64,000 bases of DNA, from assembly GCA_963721725.1 (NCBI GenBank), contig CAVRLX010000022.1, positions 1 through 64,000 on the forward strand, read 5' to 3'. Below are positions 37,395 to 46,850 of the stretch, piece by piece; within the stretch, counting starts at the first letter, position 1; every line of letters begins with the position of its first letter. The position numbers and the translations under genes were made by a program. The stretch is from RI-153 sp963721725 (GTDB taxonomy: Bacteria; Chloroflexota; Anaerolineae; Caldilineales; Caldilineaceae). Below the pieces are notes generated by a model that worked only from the letters and a program-made list of their open reading frames with translations, did not search any database and was not told the origin of the DNA.

Positions 37395-38375
37395 ATGGCG
37401 CTCAAGACTCATTCATGGGAACATTCTCTTTTATCCCTGGCCCATGAAGCCTGGCATACAGCCAACGTGCCTCCCACCATACCTGTTCAGACAGAAGCCG
37501 AACTGACCCAGGCATACGCGTTTTGTGAAGGTTTCACCTCCACCCACAGCCGCTCTTTTCATATGGCGTCTCGGCTTTTGCCAAGTGCAAAACGACAAGC
37601 GGTGCGTGCGCTCTATGCCTTCTGTCGAATCACCGATGATCTGGTGGATGAGTCTGTTAACATGCCCGCGGATAGTGTGGCTCGGCTGCAAAGGCTGGGG
37701 GCATGGCGACAACGCGCATTGTCGCCGCAGCCACATGATACCGATCCGGTTGTGGTGGCCTGGACGGATACACGGGCGCGCTATCATGTGCCGGCCACCT
37801 ATGCACAGCAGTTAATTGACGGAGTGGCTCAAGATCTCCACTGCTACCGCTATGCAACCTTTGCCGATCTCTCGGCCTATTGCTATGGGGTGGCCTCCAC
37901 CGTGGGGTTGATGAGCATGTGCATTATTGGCTTTGAAGGACAAGCGGCCATCCCCTATGCCGTAAAGTTGGGGGTGGCGTTGCAGATGACCAATATTCTG
38001 CGCGATGTGCGTGAGGATTGGGAAAGTGGGCGACTTTACTTGCCCCAAGAAGAGCTAGAGTCGTTTGGCTTGAGTGAGGCGGATATTGAGAATCGGTCTT
38101 TGGATGGACGTTGGCGGGCCTTTATGCGCTTCCAGGTTGCGCGCAATCGGCAACTTTACGCCGAGGCATGGCCGGGCATCGCCCTGTTGGACCCCGACGG
38201 GCGGTTTGCGATTGCGGCGGCGGCAGATCTCTATCGCGGCATTCTCGATGATATTGAAACCCATGATTACGATGTGCACAGTCGCCGCGCTTTTGTGAGC
38301 AAATGGGGCAAAATCAGCCGTCTGCCCGGCATTTGGTGGCGCAGCCAGCGGGTGAAACGGCCTGTAAAAGAATGA
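37395..38375 (+). CDS. crtB: phytoene synthase
   Basis: Squalene/phytoene synthase family, 326 residues; condenses two geranylgeranyl diphosphates to phytoene, the entry step of carotenoid synthesis. The first aspartate-rich motif is D81-D-L-V-D85 (CRITDDLVDE), preceded by HSRSFHMASRLLP. The second is the region NILRDVREDWESGRLYLP. It ends DVHSRRAFVSKWGKI, typical of CrtB. The ATG at 37,395 follows GGAG with good spacing; an upstream TTG in frame coincides with the promoter -35 and is rejected. Only crtB and cruF of the pathway lie in the window. Confidence 0.93.
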   Translation: MALKTHSWEHSLLSLAHEAWHTANVPPTIPVQTEAELTQAYAFCEGFTSTHSRSFHMASRLLPSAKRQAVRALYAFCRITDDLVDESVNMPADSVARLQRLGAWRQRALSPQPHDTDPVVVAWTDTRARYHVPATYAQQLIDGVAQDLHCYRYATFADLSAYCYGVASTVGLMSMCIIGFEGQAAIPYAVKLGVALQMTNILRDVREDWESGRLYLPQEELESFGLSEADIENRSLDGRWRAFMRFQVARNRQLYAEAWPGIALLDPDGRFAIAAAADLYRGILDDIETHDYDVHSRRAFVSKWGKISRLPGIWWRSQRVKRPVKE

Positions 38376-38414
38376 AGAATGGGTAGAGCGAAACTCTACC
38401 CATTCTTCATTCTT
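38368..38414. terminator. bidirectional terminator between crtB and ABC operon
   Basis: Perfect 21-bp arms (38,368-38,388 and 38,394-38,414) with loop CGAAA, followed by TTTTGTT on the plus strand. The left arm includes the crtB stop. It serves both convergent transcripts. Confidence 0.85.
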
Positions 38415-38425
38415 CATTCTTTTTG

Positions 38426-39307
38426 TTATCCTTTCAACCCCGTATAGCTAATCCCCTCGATGAAATAACGCTGGAAGAAGAGAAAGATCAGCGCCATGGG
38501 CAGCGTCGTGATCATCGACCCCGCCAGGATGGCGTTCCACTGGAGATTTTCACCGATCCCCCCGCGGAAGAAGGCCAATCCCAACGGGAGCGTAAAGAGA
38601 TCGTTGCGCGTGCTGATCACAATCAGCGGGTTCATAAATTCGTTCCAATTGCCCTGAAACGTGAAGATCGTCAGGGCGATGAGCGCGGGCTGAGCCAGCG
38701 GCAGCACGATGATGAAAAAAATTTGAAAGCGATTGGCCCCGTCCATGCGTGCTGCCTCTTCCAACTCACCAGGGATCGCCTCGAAAAACTGCCGCATGAG
38801 AAAGATCCCAAAGGGCAGCACCAGCATGGGCAGGATTAGACCCCAATAGGTATCAATAATCCCCAGAAAGCGAAAAATGATAAAGCGCGGAATGAGCAGC
38901 ACGATTCCCGGAATCATCATGGTGCCCAGGATTGTCAGAAAGAGCAGATTGCTGCCGGGGAAGGGGATGCGGGCCAGGGCATAGCCCGCCATGCTGGCAA
39001 AGATCAAATTGCTTAGCGTGACGACCACCGCTACGAAGGTGCTGTTGAGAAGCCAGCGCTGTACATTCATGCTTTCCATGCGCTGATAGGCATCTAGCGT
39101 CCAATTTTCCGGCCAGATCGCCACCGGATCGGCGGCGATGGCGGGCAGGGTGCGAAAGCTGGTGATCACAGAAAGGTAGAAGGGATAGAAAAAGGTGAGC
39201 GCCAGCAGAACCAGGAGTGCATATGAAAGAATCTGTCGAAGACGCGCCGAGAGGAGTTTTCGATTGTCGGCGGCCAGAGAAGGCGAGGATGCAGTTGTTG
39301 ATGCCAT
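38426..39307 (-). CDS. sugar ABC transporter permease (MalG-type)
   Basis: A 293-residue CUT1 inner-membrane permease with six membrane segments. The EAA loop that docks the ATPase is EAARMDGANRFQIFF followed by LPLAQP. It ends YFIEGISYTGLKG, the usual MalG-type C-terminus. Last gene of the operon LacI, PGM-GH65, binding protein, MalF-type, MalG-type. No ATPase gene is nearby, so a shared MsiK-like ATPase elsewhere is likely. It starts 26 bases after the MalF-type gene. Confidence 0.93.
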   Translation of the reverse strand: MASTTASSPSLAADNRKLLSARLRQILSYALLVLLALTFFYPFYLSVITSFRTLPAIAADPVAIWPENWTLDAYQRMESMNVQRWLLNSTFVAVVVTLSNLIFASMAGYALARIPFPGSNLLFLTILGTMMIPGIVLLIPRFIIFRFLGIIDTYWGLILPMLVLPFGIFLMRQFFEAIPGELEEAARMDGANRFQIFFIIVLPLAQPALIALTIFTFQGNWNEFMNPLIVISTRNDLFTLPLGLAFFRGGIGENLQWNAILAGSMITTLPMALIFLFFQRYFIEGISYTGLKG

Positions 39308-39333
39308 AAGGGTTCGCGTTCCTTTGGTGCTGC

Positions 39334-40362
39334 TTAGCTGCGGGCGTCGGTGATGCGGCGCTGGATCATAGTCAGCATAAAGATAATCAGAAAAAGCAAG
39401 ATTGCGGTTGCCAGCCCCAGCCCCATTTCGCTGTTGCGGAAGCCGTTACGATAGACAATGTAGGCCATGGTCAGCGTGGTTTTGGCTGGCCCGCCCGCTG
39501 TCATCACATAGACCTGATCAAAGACCTGATAGGTGCCGATCAGCCCCAGGGTAATTACAAAGAACAGGGTGGGGCGCAACAGAGGCAGGGTGACGTTGGT
39601 AAAGGTCTGCCAGGCCGTGGCCCCGTCGATCTGGGCGGCTTCGTAGACAAAATCGGGGATGTCTTGGAGCGCGGCCAGAAAGACAATCATCATGGTGCCC
39701 AGAGTGGTCCAGGTATTCATTAACATAATCGCCGTCAGCGCCACACTCGGCCCGCTGATCCAGTCGTAGATCGTTAAGCCCAAGAATTGTGTGCGCAGAA
39801 ATTCTGGCCCCGTGCGCAGGGTGACGCCGAAACTTTCCAATAGAATATGGATTAGCCCGCGCGGATCATCGGTCCAGGCCAGCGGCTCCCATGCCCCAAA
39901 GGTGATCGTCTCTAGCACAGTGTTGATCAGCCCGCTCTTTTGATAGAGAAAGAGGAAGATCATGCTAATGGCAATCGACGAGGTAATCGACGGGAAATAG
40001 TAGGCTGTGCGGAAAAAATCCTTGAAACGCAGTCCACGTTGATTGAGCACCACAGCCAGCAACAGCGAGAGAATCGTCTGAAGCGGAACCACGCCCAGGG
40101 CAAAGTAAGTCGTGTTTTTCAGCGCCCGGAAGAAGTCCTGTTGGCGGATGCCGCCCGAGGCCAGCAGTTGTTGATAATTGTCCAGTCCGATCAGGGTGGC
40201 CTGGGCCGGTGGGTTAATGCCGTTCCAATCGGTGAGACTGTAGTAGGCGGCAAACACAATCGGAACCGCAAGAAAGACACCCAGTACAATCAGCGCAGGG
40301 GTCATAAAAAGCCAGCCAGCAACGGCATCTTGTCGATCTTGGTGGGCGATACCACTAGCCAT
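39334..40362 (-). CDS. sugar ABC transporter permease (MalF-type)
   Basis: A 342-residue CUT1 permease. Membrane segments start at AGWLFMTPALIVLGVFLAVP. The EAA motif is YEAAQIDGATAWQTF, then VTLPLLRP. The periplasmic loop between segments is longer than in the partner, as usual for MalF-type subunits. It pairs with the MalG-type permease and receives substrate from the lipoprotein encoded upstream. The gap before it contains a GC-rich hairpin. Confidence 0.93.
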   Translation of the reverse strand: MASGIAHQDRQDAVAGWLFMTPALIVLGVFLAVPIVFAAYYSLTDWNGINPPAQATLIGLDNYQQLLASGGIRQQDFFRALKNTTYFALGVVPLQTILSLLLAVVLNQRGLRFKDFFRTAYYFPSITSSIAISMIFLFLYQKSGLINTVLETITFGAWEPLAWTDDPRGLIHILLESFGVTLRTGPEFLRTQFLGLTIYDWISGPSVALTAIMLMNTWTTLGTMMIVFLAALQDIPDFVYEAAQIDGATAWQTFTNVTLPLLRPTLFFVITLGLIGTYQVFDQVYVMTAGGPAKTTLTMAYIVYRNGFRNSEMGLGLATAILLFLIIFMLTMIQRRITDARS

Positions 40363-40378
40363 GCAGCACCTCCAGGGA

Positions 40379-40437
40379 TTGGGAGTAGAGATGGGGGAGT
40401 AGGAATAGAGGATGCTCCCCCATCCCTACTCCCCCAT
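40379..40437 (-). promoter_or_regulatory. intercistronic hairpin between binding protein and permeases
   Basis: GGGAGTAGAGATGGGGGAG (from 40,380) pairs with CTCCCCCATCCCTACTCCC (to about 40,435). There is no T-tract, so it is more likely an mRNA-stabilising or attenuating stem that gives binding protein in excess over permease. Confidence 0.55.
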
Positions 40438-40444
40438 ATCCAGC

Positions 40445-41749
40445 CTACCGATTGAGAATCTCGTTGCCGACTTCTTCCACCTGGCCCAGGACATCATCCG
40501 GCAGCATCGTGCCGTTGAATGCCTGTTCCAACCCGGCGTTGAACGTATCCAAGAAATCTTGGAAGCCAGGGCGGAACTGCCACGGGTGGGCAAATTCGGC
40601 GCTGTCCAAGAAAGGCTGTAGCTCTGGGAACTGTGCCAGCCAGCCCTCGCGCAGGCTTTCACGGGTGGGCATTGCCAGCCCCAGGTCTGTCCACGCTTTC
40701 ATGCCCTCGTCCCCGGTCAGATAGTTGACCAGTTCAAAGGCGGCGGCGGCTTTCTCGTCGCTGATCCCCGCTGGCACGCCATAGCAGACGGTGAAGGCCA
40801 TGCTTGCCTTGCCCGCCGGGCCTGCCGGAAGCTCCACCACGCCCCACTCCACATCGGGGAATTGATCGCGGAGGTAGGGTACGATCCAGTTGCCTTCTAC
40901 CACCATGGCCGCAGCCTGTTTACCGAACGCTTCGCCGGCCCAACCACTATCCAGGTTGGCGGGGGTAGCGGCGTAGCCATTCGCCACCAGATCCACATAG
41001 AAATTCAGGGCTGCCTGGGCTTCCGTGCTGTTGATGTCGATGGTGCTAAAGTCCTCGTTGGCAACTGCCCCGCCAGCCTGATAGAGGAAGGCGATGAAGC
41101 GGGCAAAATCAGGTTGCAGCGCCAGACCATAGACGCCTTCTGCATTTTCAGTGATCTGCTGCGCGGCCGCCTGTAAATCGTCCCAGGTCCACTCTGCCGT
41201 GGGCAGATCTACCCCAGCCGCCTCGAAGATGGCCGGATTGTAGATCAGCGCCAGCGTGCTAAAGTCTTTAGGCGGGCACCAAAATGTGCCATCCAGCGTG
41301 AACGCATCGCGTAGGCTGCCATAGAAATCATCCGGGTTATCGGCGTGTGGCTCGAACGGTTGCAAGGCGCCGGCCTGCACCAAATCAGGCAGCCGGAAAC
41401 TATCAATGTAAAAAACTTCGGGCGGGCTGCCACCGGCCAGGCTGGTCTGGAGTTTGGTGTCATAATCGGGAACCTGGCTCAACGTTACCTCGATGTTCTC
41501 ATTGGCCGTGTTGAATTGATCGATTACCTCTTGCAAGCGGGTGTTTTCTGCCTCGGAACTGGCCCAGCCCATCAATGTAATCGGGGTGACGCCCGCAGCG
41601 GCAGGCATTTCCGCCGCCGGGGCTTCCGCCGCGGGTGTGCCCGTCGGAGCGGAGGTGCTGGGTTGGCTGCCACCGGCGGGGCAAGCTGCCAGCAGCAGGG
41701 CTGTGATGATCAACAGCGCAAACAGGGAAAGTCTCTTGGGAATCTTCAT
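40445..41749 (-). CDS. sugar-binding lipoprotein (SBP_bac_1)
   Basis: A 434-residue extracellular solute-binding protein. The lipoprotein signal is MKIPKRLSLFALLIITALLL with lipobox LLAAC (Cys23), followed by a Ser/Thr/Ala-rich linker. Family segments: MGWASSEAENTRLQEVIDQF, PPEVFYIDSFRLPDLV, AMVVEGNWIVPYL and AFELVNYLTGDEGM. The ATG at 41,749 follows AAGGAG; an upstream ATG in frame is less likely. Given the GH65 gene, the substrate is probably an alpha-linked glucose disaccharide or its precursor. Confidence 0.93.
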   Translation of the reverse strand: MKIPKRLSLFALLIITALLLAACPAGGSQPSTSAPTGTPAAEAPAAEMPAAAGVTPITLMGWASSEAENTRLQEVIDQFNTANENIEVTLSQVPDYDTKLQTSLAGGSPPEVFYIDSFRLPDLVQAGALQPFEPHADNPDDFYGSLRDAFTLDGTFWCPPKDFSTLALIYNPAIFEAAGVDLPTAEWTWDDLQAAAQQITENAEGVYGLALQPDFARFIAFLYQAGGAVANEDFSTIDINSTEAQAALNFYVDLVANGYAATPANLDSGWAGEAFGKQAAAMVVEGNWIVPYLRDQFPDVEWGVVELPAGPAGKASMAFTVCYGVPAGISDEKAAAAFELVNYLTGDEGMKAWTDLGLAMPTRESLREGWLAQFPELQPFLDSAEFAHPWQFRPGFQDFLDTFNAGLEQAFNGTMLPDDVLGQVEEVGNEILNR

Positions 41750-41850
41750 GTTTTTTCTCCTTGAAAAACTCAAATGGGGTGAGAGGGATAAAATCGGTAG
41801 CAGGGTGATAAGGATGATAGCTGCATCGTCAGCCCTGTCACCCTGCCCGC

Positions 41851-44668
41851 TTAGGATCGTTTCAAATCTACGCTGTGCTGCTCGCCGCGCAGATAGAACT
41901 TAAACGCCAGCCGCCGCCAGTGGGAGGGCAGCATCGGCTTGGTCGTGTAGTCATTGCCATGCACGCGCAGGCCGCCAAAGCCAAAGACCGCCGCCTGCCA
42001 GACCCCGCCCGCCGACGCTGCATGAATGCCTTCGCCAGCGTTGCCGCGCACGTCGGCAATATCGGCGCGGGCGGCGCGCATGAAGTGTTCATAGGCTTCG
42101 TCGGGTAGCCCCATGATGCAGGCCGCCCAGGCGTGGATGGCCGGGCCGAGGGATGAACCATAGCTGTGATCTGTGCGTGGCACGTAGTAATCCCAGTTGG
42201 CCCGCCAATGCTTCTCTGTGTAGTGATCTTCCAACAAGGTCAGCAGCAAAATCACATCGGGCTGTTTAAGCACTTGATGCTCGTTGGCCCCTTCGATGCC
42301 GAGGATGGCCTGAAGTGAACGGGTGCGATTGGCCTGTGCCGCCCAATCCACCTCTTTGAGATGGAAAAAGCCTGTGAACTGTTCAATCAGCCCTGTGTCG
42401 GGATCTTCATAGAGCACGATGTTGTCGGCGATGGTCTGCCAATGGGCCAGCCGTTCCGCCGAGAGCGCCAGCCGTTGCTCTACTTGCGCTGCCTGCTCCG
42501 GGGCACGCTCTTGCAACCACACATAGATTTCCAGCGCCCGGCGCAGATGCCACGCCACCATGCGATTGGTGAAAGCGTTGTTGTCCACATGATCGTGATA
42601 CTCGTCTGGACCGATCACGTCGGAGATGGAAAACTGACCGGGGCGCGGGCTGTCCGGCTCCACCCGGCTCTCCCAGAAGCGCGCACTCTCCAACAGGATC
42701 TGGCGCGCCGTGGTTCTGCATGAAGTCGTCGTCGCCAGTCACCTGCCAATATTGCCAGAGCGCAAAGGCCACATCGGCGGTGATGTGCAGCTCAATATCG
42801 CCACACCAGATGCGGATCAACTCCTCGCCCTGTGGCCCCGGAACCCAACGCGGGGTCACTTCGTCGCCGGTGGCCGCGCTTTCCCAGGCATATTGCGCCC
42901 CGGCCAGCCCGTTGCCCGCGGCTTTGCGGCGTGCGCCATCCAGCGTGTGCCAGCGGTACATGAGCAGATTGCGTGCCAGCGTGGGCTGCGTGTAGGTAAA
43001 GAAGGGGAGGATGAAAATCTCGGTGTCCCAAAAGGCATGACCCCGATAGCCAAAGCCGCTCAGCGACTTGGCGGCAATGCTCACACGGTCGTCGTGTTCC
43101 GGGGCGGCAATCCGCAGTTGAAACAGCCCGTGGCGCAGTGCAACCTGCGCTTCGTCGTCGCCCTCGATGATCACATCGCTGTCGTGCCAGAAATCAGCCC
43201 ACGCTGCGGCATTCTCCCGGCGCAGACCCTCTACCCCAATGGAGCGCAGTTCGGCCAGTTTATGCGCCGCCAATGTTGGCAGATCGCCCTCATCGCGACT
43301 GGTATACATCGCCACCAATTTCTGCACCGACCAGGCCCGACCCTCTGGTAGCATCGCTTCAATGTCGATCCCCGGTGTGCGCGGACCATCGGCATAGCGC
43401 GTTTGTAAATTCTCCGCTTCGTCGGCCACCACAGTCATGCCTTCGACAATCTCCATGTCCGTGCTGCGCGTGCGGGCGCACAAAAAGACGCTGCCGTCGC
43501 TGTGCCACTGCTCAAAATCCTTCCAATGCAGATAGTTCTGATTTTCCACATGGCCCTCAATACGGGCGCGCACGCGCACGGAGACCGATCTTTCTAGCGG
43601 TGTCACTGTCAGGCGCAGAGCCAGGGCGTGCGGATCATGCAGCGGGGCAAAGCGCACAAAATGGAGCAGCACAGGCGCGCCGTCGGCTGGCGTCCACACA
43701 AAGTGGCGGTGCAATTCCCCGCTACGCAGATCGAGATAACGGCTATACGCTTGCACTGTGCCCCGATCCATACGCAGCGGCTGCCCGTCGATCCACACAT
43801 CCAACGCCGTCCAATCGGGCACGTTCGCCAGCTCCGTGTAGACCACCGGCACGTCATCCCACAGGCCATGCACCATCGTGGTCTGTTGATCGCCGGGGAA
43901 ACGCTCTTCCAGCGTGCCGCGGGTACTCAGGCTGCCGTTGCCAAGCGTGAAGACCGTCTCGCGGTGATGTTGGCCTGTGGGCATAAATTCGGCTTCACGC
44001 ACACGCCAGTTGGCCGCCGCCAATATCTGGGCCAGTGTCACACTGTGCAGATCCGCGAAAACCAGATCCGCCGTGCCCACGCGCTCACGCGGCCCCAGCC
44101 CCACCGCCACCATGCCCGCCGCCAAAATTGCCTCGACGCCCGCTTCGGCATCCTCCACACCGATGCACTCCGCCGGGGATAGCCCCAGTTCGCGCGCCGC
44201 CAGCAAGAAGTGATCCGGCGCAGGTTTGGCGCGGCCTTCATGCCCGCCGGTGATGATGGCGTCAAATTGGTCGGCCACGCCCAGCCGCGCCATCACATCG
44301 GGAGCATTGCGGCTGGCCGAGACAATCGCCAGTTTGAGGCCCGCGGTTTTGGCCTCCGCCACCAGATCGGCCACGCCGGGCAGCAGATCGCTGGGTGTCA
44401 CCTCTTGTAGCGAGGCTCGATAATAGTCATTTTTGCGCGCCATCCAGGCCTGGGCAGTCGCCTCGTCGATGGTGCGATCTTTCAACATGCGGTTGAGCGA
44501 TTCCCGGCGCGAGACGCCGCGCAACGCTTCGTTTTCGGCGCGGCCAAAGGGAATGCCCTCTTCGTCGGCCAGCCGCTGCCAGGCCCGGTAATGGTATTCG
44601 GCGGTGTCGGTGATCACGCCGTCCAGATCAAAAAGCAGTGCTCTGATAGGGGGATTCAGTGCAGGCAT
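41851..44668 (-). pseudogene. beta-phosphoglucomutase-GH65 phosphorylase fusion, one frameshift
   Basis: A two-domain cytosolic enzyme of about 939 residues. The N-terminal ~225 residues are a HAD beta-phosphoglucomutase: LLFDLDGVITDTAEYHY (nucleophile DxD-like), RGVSRRESLN, AIVSASRNAP and GVEDAEAGVEA. The rest is a GH65 disaccharide phosphorylase: TRGTLEERFPGD, GFGYRGHAFWDTEIFILPFF, then the catalytic acid region SDVIGPDEYHDHVDNNAFT. A frame change near 42,705 (GGCGCGCCAG, apparently two bases short) splits it; the rest is fully conserved, so this may be a sequence error. The fusion phosphorolyses an alpha-glucobiose and converts the beta-glucose-1-phosphate to glucose-6-phosphate. Confidence 0.88.
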
Positions 44669-44681
44669 GGGCGCTCCCTCT

Positions 44682-45701
44682 CTATTGTGTGCTCGATTGC
44701 CGCACAATCAGTTGCGGCTGTAACAGAATCTGTTGATGTTCGGGCGCGTGGCCGCTGATCAACTCGGCCAGCAGTTGCACAATGCGCTGACCAACTTCCC
44801 AAAGCGGTTGGCGCACAGACGTCAGCGGCGGGTTGAGCAGTTGCACGCCCGGCGTGTCGTCAAAGCCGATGACACCAAATTCGGCTCCCACAGCCAAACC
44901 GGCATCTTGGGCAGCGCGTATGGCCCCAATCGCCAGTTGATCATCCACCGTCACCACCGCCGTGGGGCGTTGGTCGGGCGGCAGGGCCAGCAGCCTCTCC
45001 ACTGCGCGGTAGCCTGTGTCAAAATGACCTTCACCGCGCACTACCCAAGTTGGCTCCACCGTCAGCCCCGCCGCTGCCATCGCTTGGGCATAGCCGTTAT
45101 AGCGGGCCGTGCCGGTGCGCGAAGCGTCGGGCCAGGCTAGCAGCGCAATGCGGTTGTGCCCAAGCGCCAATAAATGCTCGGTTGCCATGCGCGTCCCGGC
45201 GCGGCCATCCACATCCACAAACGGGAAATCCCACTCCGGGTTGGTGCGCCCGAAGGTGACAAAAGGAAAATTTAGCTCGCTTAACACGCGAATGCGCGGA
45301 TCTTCATAGTTGGTGGACGAGAGAATAAAGCCATCCACGCGCCCGGTGATGATCAGCTCGCGGTACTGCTCCTCGGCGCTCTCGCCCTCGCGCATGGGGA
45401 AGAGCAAGACATGATAGCCAGCCGTTTCGGCTGCTTCCACCATGCTGGTCAGAAATTTGTCCAGCACCGGGTTCACCTGATCTGGCGGCATTGGCTTCCA
45501 CGAATAGCCGATCAGACGGCTGGACTGCTGGCGCAGATTGCGTGCCGTGACGTTGGGCCGATAGCCCAGCCGATTGGCCGTTTCCCAAATGCGGGCGGCG
45601 GTTTCGTCGGTGACGCCCCCCTTGCCATTGAGCACTTTAGAGACAGTTTGATAGCTGACACCTGCTTCGGCGGCGACGTCTTTTAAGGTAGCGCGGCTCA
45701 T
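44682..45701 (-). CDS. LacI-family repressor
   Basis: A 339-residue regulator. Residues 1-60 form the LacI headpiece (MSRATLKDVAAEAGVSYQTV, SKVLNGKGGVTDETAARI, then LGYRPN), residues 61-335 a periplasmic-binding-protein-like sugar domain (DGFILSSTNY, VDGRAGTRMATEHLLALGH, GVIGFDDTPG). First gene of the alpha-glucoside operon; the GH65 start is 13 bases after its stop. Paired palindromes 44-71 bases upstream are the likely autoregulatory operator. The inducer is probably the transported sugar. Confidence 0.94.
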   Translation of the reverse strand: MSRATLKDVAAEAGVSYQTVSKVLNGKGGVTDETAARIWETANRLGYRPNVTARNLRQQSSRLIGYSWKPMPPDQVNPVLDKFLTSMVEAAETAGYHVLLFPMREGESAEEQYRELIITGRVDGFILSSTNYEDPRIRVLSELNFPFVTFGRTNPEWDFPFVDVDGRAGTRMATEHLLALGHNRIALLAWPDASRTGTARYNGYAQAMAAAGLTVEPTWVVRGEGHFDTGYRAVERLLALPPDQRPTAVVTVDDQLAIGAIRAAQDAGLAVGAEFGVIGFDDTPGVQLLNPPLTSVRQPLWEVGQRIVQLLAELISGHAPEHQQILLQPQLIVRQSSTQ

Positions 45702-45744
45702 TTTCGGTTTTTCTGTAAACTTGATTTGACCTTCTTTTGGGGGT

Positions 45745-45772
45745 AGGCGAACGTTCGCCCGAACGTTCGCCT
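45745..45772. promoter_or_regulatory. double palindromic LacI-type operator
   Basis: AGGCGAACGTTCGCC (45,745-45,759) and CGAACGTTCGCCT (45,760-45,772) share the core CGAACGTTCG, a central-CG palindrome typical of LacI-family sites. It lies immediately upstream of the lacI-type gene. Two adjacent sites would allow cooperative binding. Confidence 0.75.
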
Positions 45773-45891
45773 AAAGTCTATCGGAAATTTCTGTGCGTGT
45801 CAAGAGGCAAAATTAAAAATAAAACTACAACTTTTGTTTCTAATAAAAGGCAGAGTTAGTTCAACTACATAACGTCGGAAGCATATAAAAA

Positions 45892-45938
45892 ATGTAACGA
45901 TACAGCTCTAGGGTGCGTCGCACCTGTATCGTTACTAA
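45892..45938. repeat. palindromic element related to one at 58.8 kb
   Basis: GTAACGATACAG and CTGTATCGTTAC arms enclose GGTGCG-T-CGCACC. The right half (GTGCGTCGCACCTGTATCG, then TTAC) recurs with one change at about 58,892-58,914, so this is a dispersed REP/MITE-like sequence. Confidence 0.6.
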
Positions 45939-45942
45939 AAAA

Positions 45943-45967
45943 GACTGCTCACACAATGTGAGCAGTC
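45943..45967 (-). terminator. terminator of SDR/GH88 unit
   Basis: GACTGCTCACA and TGTGAGCAGTC, perfect 11-bp arms with loop CAA, followed on the minus strand by TTTTTT. It ends transcription from the SDR gene. Confidence 0.85.
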
Positions 45968-45998
45968 TGCTTGGCGGATCGTTTGTTTTGGGGTGTTT

Positions 45999-46772
45999 TT
46001 AGAGTCGGCGCAGATGAAAGCCGCCGTCTACGTTGATTACCTCGCCGGTGGAGAAGGGGAAACTACCCTCGGCTAATGCGATTACGGCGCGGGCGATGTC
46101 GTCGGGCTTGCCCCAGCGTTGGATCGGGGTCAACCCTTCGCTGATCATCTTGTCGTACTTCTCTTTGACGCCACTGGTCATATCCGTCTCGGTCACCCCA
46201 GGGCGGATCTCATAGACGTTGATGCCGTGTGCGGCCAGGCGGTCGGCAAAAAGTGCCGTCATCATGCTCATGCCCGCCTTGGAGATGCAATATTCGCCGC
46301 GGTTGACGCTGGCGGCATAGGCGCTGATTGAGCTAATGTTGATGATCTTGGGCGATTCCACCGTGCCCGCCGCTTGCGCCTCGATCATGGCATGGGCCAC
46401 ACGTTGCGTCAGAAAAAACGGCCCCTTGAGATTGACCGCCATTACTTCGTCATAGCTCTCTTCGGTTGCCTCAAGCAGATCCCGGCGCACACGCGGGGCC
46501 ATGCCTGCATTGTTGACCAGCAGATCGATACGTCCAAAGCGGGCCAGCGTCTCCGTGACCAGCCGCTCACGGTCAGCGGCGCTGCCAATGTCGGCCTGTA
46601 CCACCAGGGCGCGCCCGCCCGCCGCTTCCACCGCGGCGGCGGTCTCTTGTGCTGCCTCAGCATTGCCCCGGTAATTCACCGTAATCGACCAGCCGCGCTC
46701 GGCCAGCGCCAGCACAATTCCCCGCCCAATGCCCCGGCTGCCGCCGGTGACGATGGCTACTTGGTTGTTCAT
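45999..46772 (-). CDS. SDR oxidoreductase (3-ketoacyl reductase-like)
   Basis: A 257-residue classical short-chain dehydrogenase. NADP(H)-binding TGGSRGIGRG (residues 9-18), the NNAG motif, catalytic Ser in INISSISAYAAS, and Y-x3-K in EYCISKAG are all present. The C-terminus FPFSTGEVINVDGGFHL is family-typical. It is annotated FabG-like by sequence, but its position directly after the GH88 gene suggests reduction of a keto-sugar or uronate rather than fatty-acid synthesis. Confidence 0.9.
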   Translation of the reverse strand: MNNQVAIVTGGSRGIGRGIVLALAERGWSITVNYRGNAEAAQETAAAVEAAGGRALVVQADIGSAADRERLVTETLARFGRIDLLVNNAGMAPRVRRDLLEATEESYDEVMAVNLKGPFFLTQRVAHAMIEAQAAGTVESPKIINISSISAYAASVNRGEYCISKAGMSMMTALFADRLAAHGINVYEIRPGVTETDMTSGVKEKYDKMISEGLTPIQRWGKPDDIARAVIALAEGSFPFSTGEVINVDGGFHLRRL

Positions 46773-46850
46773 GGTTGATTGCTCTTTCGTCTCTGACCGC
46801 AGACGGCGGATAGCAGACCGCGGTGGTCGGTGGTCTGTGGTCGGCGGTCG

